This document shows, in pieces, positions 61,336-64,000 of a stretch of DNA of 64,000 nt. This stretch comes from an uncultured Acidimicrobiales bacterium (GTDB lineage: Bacteria > Actinomycetota > Acidimicrobiia > Acidimicrobiales > SZUA-35): positions 310,001 through 374,000 of the forward strand of contig CALKZY010000016.1 of the NCBI GenBank assembly GCA_938002965.1. The letters run 5' to 3'. How positions within the stretch are numbered: the stretch's first letter is position 1; the number at the start of each line of letters is the position of its first letter. Position numbers and translations under genes: made by a program. The notes under the pieces are model-generated. The model made no database searches, was not told the DNA's origin, and saw nothing but the letters and a program-made list of their open reading frames with translations.

Positions 61336-62331
61336 ATGGCAACGGAAAATCGGTCCGGACCACGTGGTCGAGCCTTCTCAGGCATCCAACCGACGGGCAC
61401 CATTCACCTCGGCAACTACCTGGGAGCGATCAAGAACTGGGTTGACTTTCAGGACACCACTGACGGCATCTACTGCGTCGTCGACCTTCATGCGTTCTCA
61501 GTCCCACGAGAACCGGGTGAGGTCGGAGCCGCAACCCTGGAAGCCGCCCGTGACCTGCTGGCCATAGGCATTGACCCCGAGCGCTCCATCCTGTTCGTGC
61601 AGTCGCACGTTCCAGAACACACCGAGCTGGCATGGTTCATGCAGTGCTCGGCTGCATTCGGAGAACTCCGCCGAATGACGCAGTTCAAGGACAAAAGCGA
61701 AAGTAACGATTTTGTATCGGCCGGCCTGTTCACCTACCCCGCTCTCCAGGCCGCCGACATCTTGCTCTACGACACCGACGTAGTCCCCGTCGGCGACGAT
61801 CAGCGTCAACACGTCGAGTTCACCCGCGATGTCGCCCAAAGGTTCAATGGCACCTATGGCGATGTCCTCGTAGTGCCCGAGCATTACATTCCCCCGGCAG
61901 GCGCCCGAATCATGGATTTGCAGCATCCGGACAACAAGATGTCCAAATCGGCGGCATCCGAACTTGGAACCATCCTCTTCACCGACACCGAGGCCGATGT
62001 CATCAAGAAACTGAAGAAAGCCGTAACCGACAACGACGGCGAAGTCAGATTCGACCCGGCGTCGAAACCCGGCGTCTCAAACTTGCTCAACATTCTTGCG
62101 GTGGCCAACGGAACCGACGCCGAGAGTGAGGCCGAAGGCTACAGCCAGTACGGCCCGCTCAAATCCGATGCGGCTGAAGCTGTACTCGAGATGATACGAC
62201 CCATCCAAAAACGCCGTAGCGAACTTGAAGATGGTGATGTTCATCAGATCCTGGCCAACGGCCGCGATCGGGCTCGAACCAAGGCCACCGAGGTAATGGA
62301 GCGAGTCCGGGGAGCCATCCAGCTCCTCTAG
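61336..62331 (+). CDS. trpS: Tryptophan-tRNA ligase
   Basis: 331 residues. Class I signatures are the HIGH-like TIHLGNYLG and KMSKS (DNKMSKSAAS), with the tryptophan/dimer region QAADILLYDTDVVPVGDDQRQHVEFTRD between them. The length is normal. It is divergent from scpA, which begins 62 bp upstream. Confidence 0.97.
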   Translation: MATENRSGPRGRAFSGIQPTGTIHLGNYLGAIKNWVDFQDTTDGIYCVVDLHAFSVPREPGEVGAATLEAARDLLAIGIDPERSILFVQSHVPEHTELAWFMQCSAAFGELRRMTQFKDKSESNDFVSAGLFTYPALQAADILLYDTDVVPVGDDQRQHVEFTRDVAQRFNGTYGDVLVVPEHYIPPAGARIMDLQHPDNKMSKSAASELGTILFTDTEADVIKKLKKAVTDNDGEVRFDPASKPGVSNLLNILAVANGTDAESEAEGYSQYGPLKSDAAEAVLEMIRPIQKRRSELEDGDVHQILANGRDRARTKATEVMERVRGAIQLL

Positions 62332-62407
62332 CAAGCCGTACGCAGCCAGCAGGTCGGGCAGCATTGACCATCTATCGCTCAGCTCACAGGGCTACTACGG
62401 TGTCGAG

Positions 62408-62797
62408 ATGAAGTGGATCTCTAAGGCACTAATTGCTCTCGTGGCCTTGCTACATGTCTATATCGCTTGGTTCGAGATCTTCGCCTGGACAGACGTCGGC
62501 CCGGAGGTCTTCACCACGGTCGATCCTGAGCTCTTTGCCGAGACCACCGAAATCGCCACGAACCAAGGTTTCTACAACTTGTTCCTTGCGGTCGGGCTGG
62601 TGTGGTCATTGGCCATACGGGACCGGCAATGGAGCTTCCGTATCGCGCTGTGCTTCCTTGGATTTGTGGCAGTAGCCGGTGTCGTCGCCGCCGTGACTCT
62701 GACTGTCTCGAACGGTCTACCGCAGCTACTGTCCGCAGCGGTCGCCATAGTCGTTACGTCGATCAGCTATCGACAGGAATCAGAGGGCGACGGCTAG
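62408..62797 (+). CDS. DUF1304 family small membrane protein
   Basis: 129 residues with four membrane helices. DUF1304 pattern: LHVYIAWFEIFAWTDVGPEVF and the conserved NQGFYNLFLAVGLVWSL. Role unknown, often in stress or detoxification loci. Its stop overlaps the convergent HD gene by CTAG. Confidence 0.9.
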   Translation: MKWISKALIALVALLHVYIAWFEIFAWTDVGPEVFTTVDPELFAETTEIATNQGFYNLFLAVGLVWSLAIRDRQWSFRIALCFLGFVAVAGVVAAVTLTVSNGLPQLLSAAVAIVVTSISYRQESEGDG

Positions 62798-63390
62798 TCG
62801 TCGTCGCAGTCTTTCAGCAACACCCCGACCGCACGAGGCACTGTCCAGGTCTCCGGATTGCGATGATGCTCGGCCGCCCAGCTGTGTACCAATCGATCAG
62901 AGCCGACCGCCCGCAGCATTTGGCCGCCGATGGCCGGATGTCTGCGGTACTCGACCAGCCGACGACGGAGTCCGGACTTTCGTTCCCAATCAGCCACCGT
63001 GTCTGACGGCGCGACGGCCCACAGCACGGTCGCCCCAACTCTGGCCATTGTCCCGAAATCAGAAACGATCTTGCCACAGTCGTGCAATAGCGCGGCCACC
63101 GTCGCTGCTCTCTTGAACTGCTCCACATTGTCAAACCAGGTCGACTCCATCGCCGCTTGTTCAACCTCACCCAGACGTCGCGAGACATCCCGAGCGACGG
63201 CGACGGCGTGCCGTTGATCCTGTGGGCTCATCTGCTGCCAGATGGACACCTGTCCCGTATTCAACAATCCCAAGACCCAGGACTCGTCGGCATCGGTCGG
63301 AGGCCGCGAACTAAGCGAGCCAACGAAGCGTCGAGCCAGATGAAACCCCGTTCTGAGGCCCTCCTGAGCCGGCGGCAGTGCTGTAGACAT
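62794..63390 (-). CDS. HD-domain phosphohydrolase-like protein
   Basis: About 198 residues from ATG 63390, preceded by AGG. The HD motif is in VAALLHDCGKIVSDFG, followed by a distal HH pair in WAAEHHRNPETW. Members hydrolyse phosphate or nucleotide bonds; substrate unknown. Lies between a NUDIX hydrolase gene and the DUF1304 gene; other starts upstream (63408 or 63456) are less likely. Confidence 0.85.
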   Translation of the reverse strand: MSTALPPAQEGLRTGFHLARRFVGSLSSRPPTDADESWVLGLLNTGQVSIWQQMSPQDQRHAVAVARDVSRRLGEVEQAAMESTWFDNVEQFKRAATVAALLHDCGKIVSDFGTMARVGATVLWAVAPSDTVADWERKSGLRRRLVEYRRHPAIGGQMLRAVGSDRLVHSWAAEHHRNPETWTVPRAVGVLLKDCDDD

Positions 63391-63415
63391 CGACCTAGAC
63401 GCTGGCATCGCTGCG

Positions 63416-64000
63416 CTAGCCGAATCCCGACCTGGTCGCCAGGGCAAGAACACCAATCAAGGTCTTGGCGTCGGTGATGCGGCCTTCGAAACACATTTTC
63501 ACCGCGTCCGACAACGACACAGTGTGAACCGACATCACCTCCTCTTCAGGGCCCTGACGCTCGAACGGCACCGGGCTCAAGCCGGTAGCCAAGAAGATGT
63601 AGCCGTACTCATCACAAAAGCCTGCCGAGTGATGCATGTTGACCAGTAGCTCGAGACTCTCGGCCGACAGGCCTACTTCCTCCGCCAACTCCCTGGCCGC
63701 GGTCACAACCGGAGGCTCGCCGTCGACGTCACGCTTGCCGGCCGGAATTTCAAGCATGTCAGCGTCGATCGAAGCTCGGTATTGCTGTACAAGTGTGATG
63801 TTTTCGCCGTCGAAGGGGATGACAGATACCGCTCCCGGGTGGCGTACCACATCTCGGGGATGTTCGTTGCCTGAACGGTCGGCAACGGTCAGTTGGTGAA
63901 AGGCAACGACCGCACCCTGGTGAATGAGTTGTTGGTCGATGTAGCGAAAGTCCTCGGTCTCGATCCGACCTTCTTGCTCGGCCAGTGAATGGCGCAGAGC
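63416..64000 (-). CDS. NUDIX hydrolase, ADP-ribose pyrophosphatase type (5' part missing)
   Basis: Only the 3' 585 bases are in view; the frame is open to the right edge (upstream codons read HRL...IETEDFRYIDQQLIHQGAVVAF). The NUDIX box is AGKRDVDGEPPVVTAARELAEEVGL, a GX6E variant common in actinobacterial ADP-ribose pyrophosphatases. Cleaves ADP-ribose to AMP and ribose-5-phosphate. The true start lies outside the window. Confidence 0.9.
   Translation of the reverse strand, partial: ALRHSLAEQEGRIETEDFRYIDQQLIHQGAVVAFHQLTVADRSGNEHPRDVVRHPGAVSVIPFDGENITLVQQYRASIDADMLEIPAGKRDVDGEPPVVTAARELAEEVGLSAESLELLVNMHHSAGFCDEYGYIFLATGLSPVPFERQGPEEEVMSVHTVSLSDAVKMCFEGRITDAKTLIGVLALATRSGFG

Noticed and set aside
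63416..63850. NUDIX gene starting at GTG 63850
   Set aside because: The frame continues open to the window edge with a plausible NUDIX N-terminus, so the start lies outside.
1..64000. CRISPR array
   Set aside because: No regularly spaced repeats with unique spacers were seen; the only direct repeats are the att cores, arm sites and short coding repeats.

Overview
The window reads as a chromosome fragment of a free-living actinobacterium. A complete Pup-proteasome locus (mpa, dop, pup, prcB, prcA, pafA, pafB, pafC), two maleylpyruvate-isomerase-type (mycothiol-dependent superfamily) proteins, a GarA-type FHA switch next to gcvH and pgsA, HelY and HelR/HelD helicases, and a der/cmk/rluB/scpB/scpA order like that of Mycobacterium all support this. 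The moderately high GC and the absence of mycolic-acid or sporulation genes make an Acidimicrobiia-like lineage plausible, but that placement is inference.

Layout. 1-12 kb: a catabolic patch (sarcosine-oxidase-beta-like FAD enzyme, LysR regulator, acyl-CoA dehydrogenase, threonine dehydratase-like enzyme, two MaoC proteins, a CitE-like lyase, a group II PLP decarboxylase) plus HelR/HelD. 12-17 kb: lipid-kinase-like protein, HelY helicase and tatC/tatB. 17-19 kb: a decayed glycerophosphodiesterase homologue, then a secreted or membrane-anchored RNase Sa-type ribonuclease translationally coupled to a barstar-type inhibitor. 19-29 kb: signal peptidase I with a very long disordered N-terminus, then the pupylation/proteasome operon on the minus strand. 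29-40 kb: oligopeptidase, GGDEF protein, and a mycobacteria-like pgsA-gcvH-garA-nuclease-merR block.

42.6-50.8 kb is an integrated mobile element of about 8.1 kb of AICE type (actinomycete integrative and conjugative element). It sits in a tRNA-Pro(GGG) gene and is bounded by 53-bp direct repeats with one mismatch. In order it carries a membrane protein, an HTH-DUF5919-like regulator, small unknown genes, an FtsK/TraB-like ATPase, a rolling-circle HUH replication protein, an excisionase and a tyrosine integrase. A stand-alone CHAT/caspase-like protease gene lies between the integrase and attR. Paired TTGGCTCC sites with the same 12-bp spacing lie inside both ends and look like recombinase arm sites.

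50.8-64 kb is housekeeping: RsbU-like phosphatase, der, a DUF512 radical-SAM protein, ispH, plsC, cmk, tyrA, aroH, rluB, scpB, scpA, trpS, DUF1304 and HD proteins, and a NUDIX hydrolase cut by the window edge.

The least ordinary items are the RNase/barstar pair, the tRNA-Pro element with its CHAT-like cargo and att-arm architecture, and the GDPD pseudoenzyme. Genes are packed tightly: several same-strand pairs are coupled through ATGA, and four convergent pairs share a 4-base CTAG or CTAA stop overlap.
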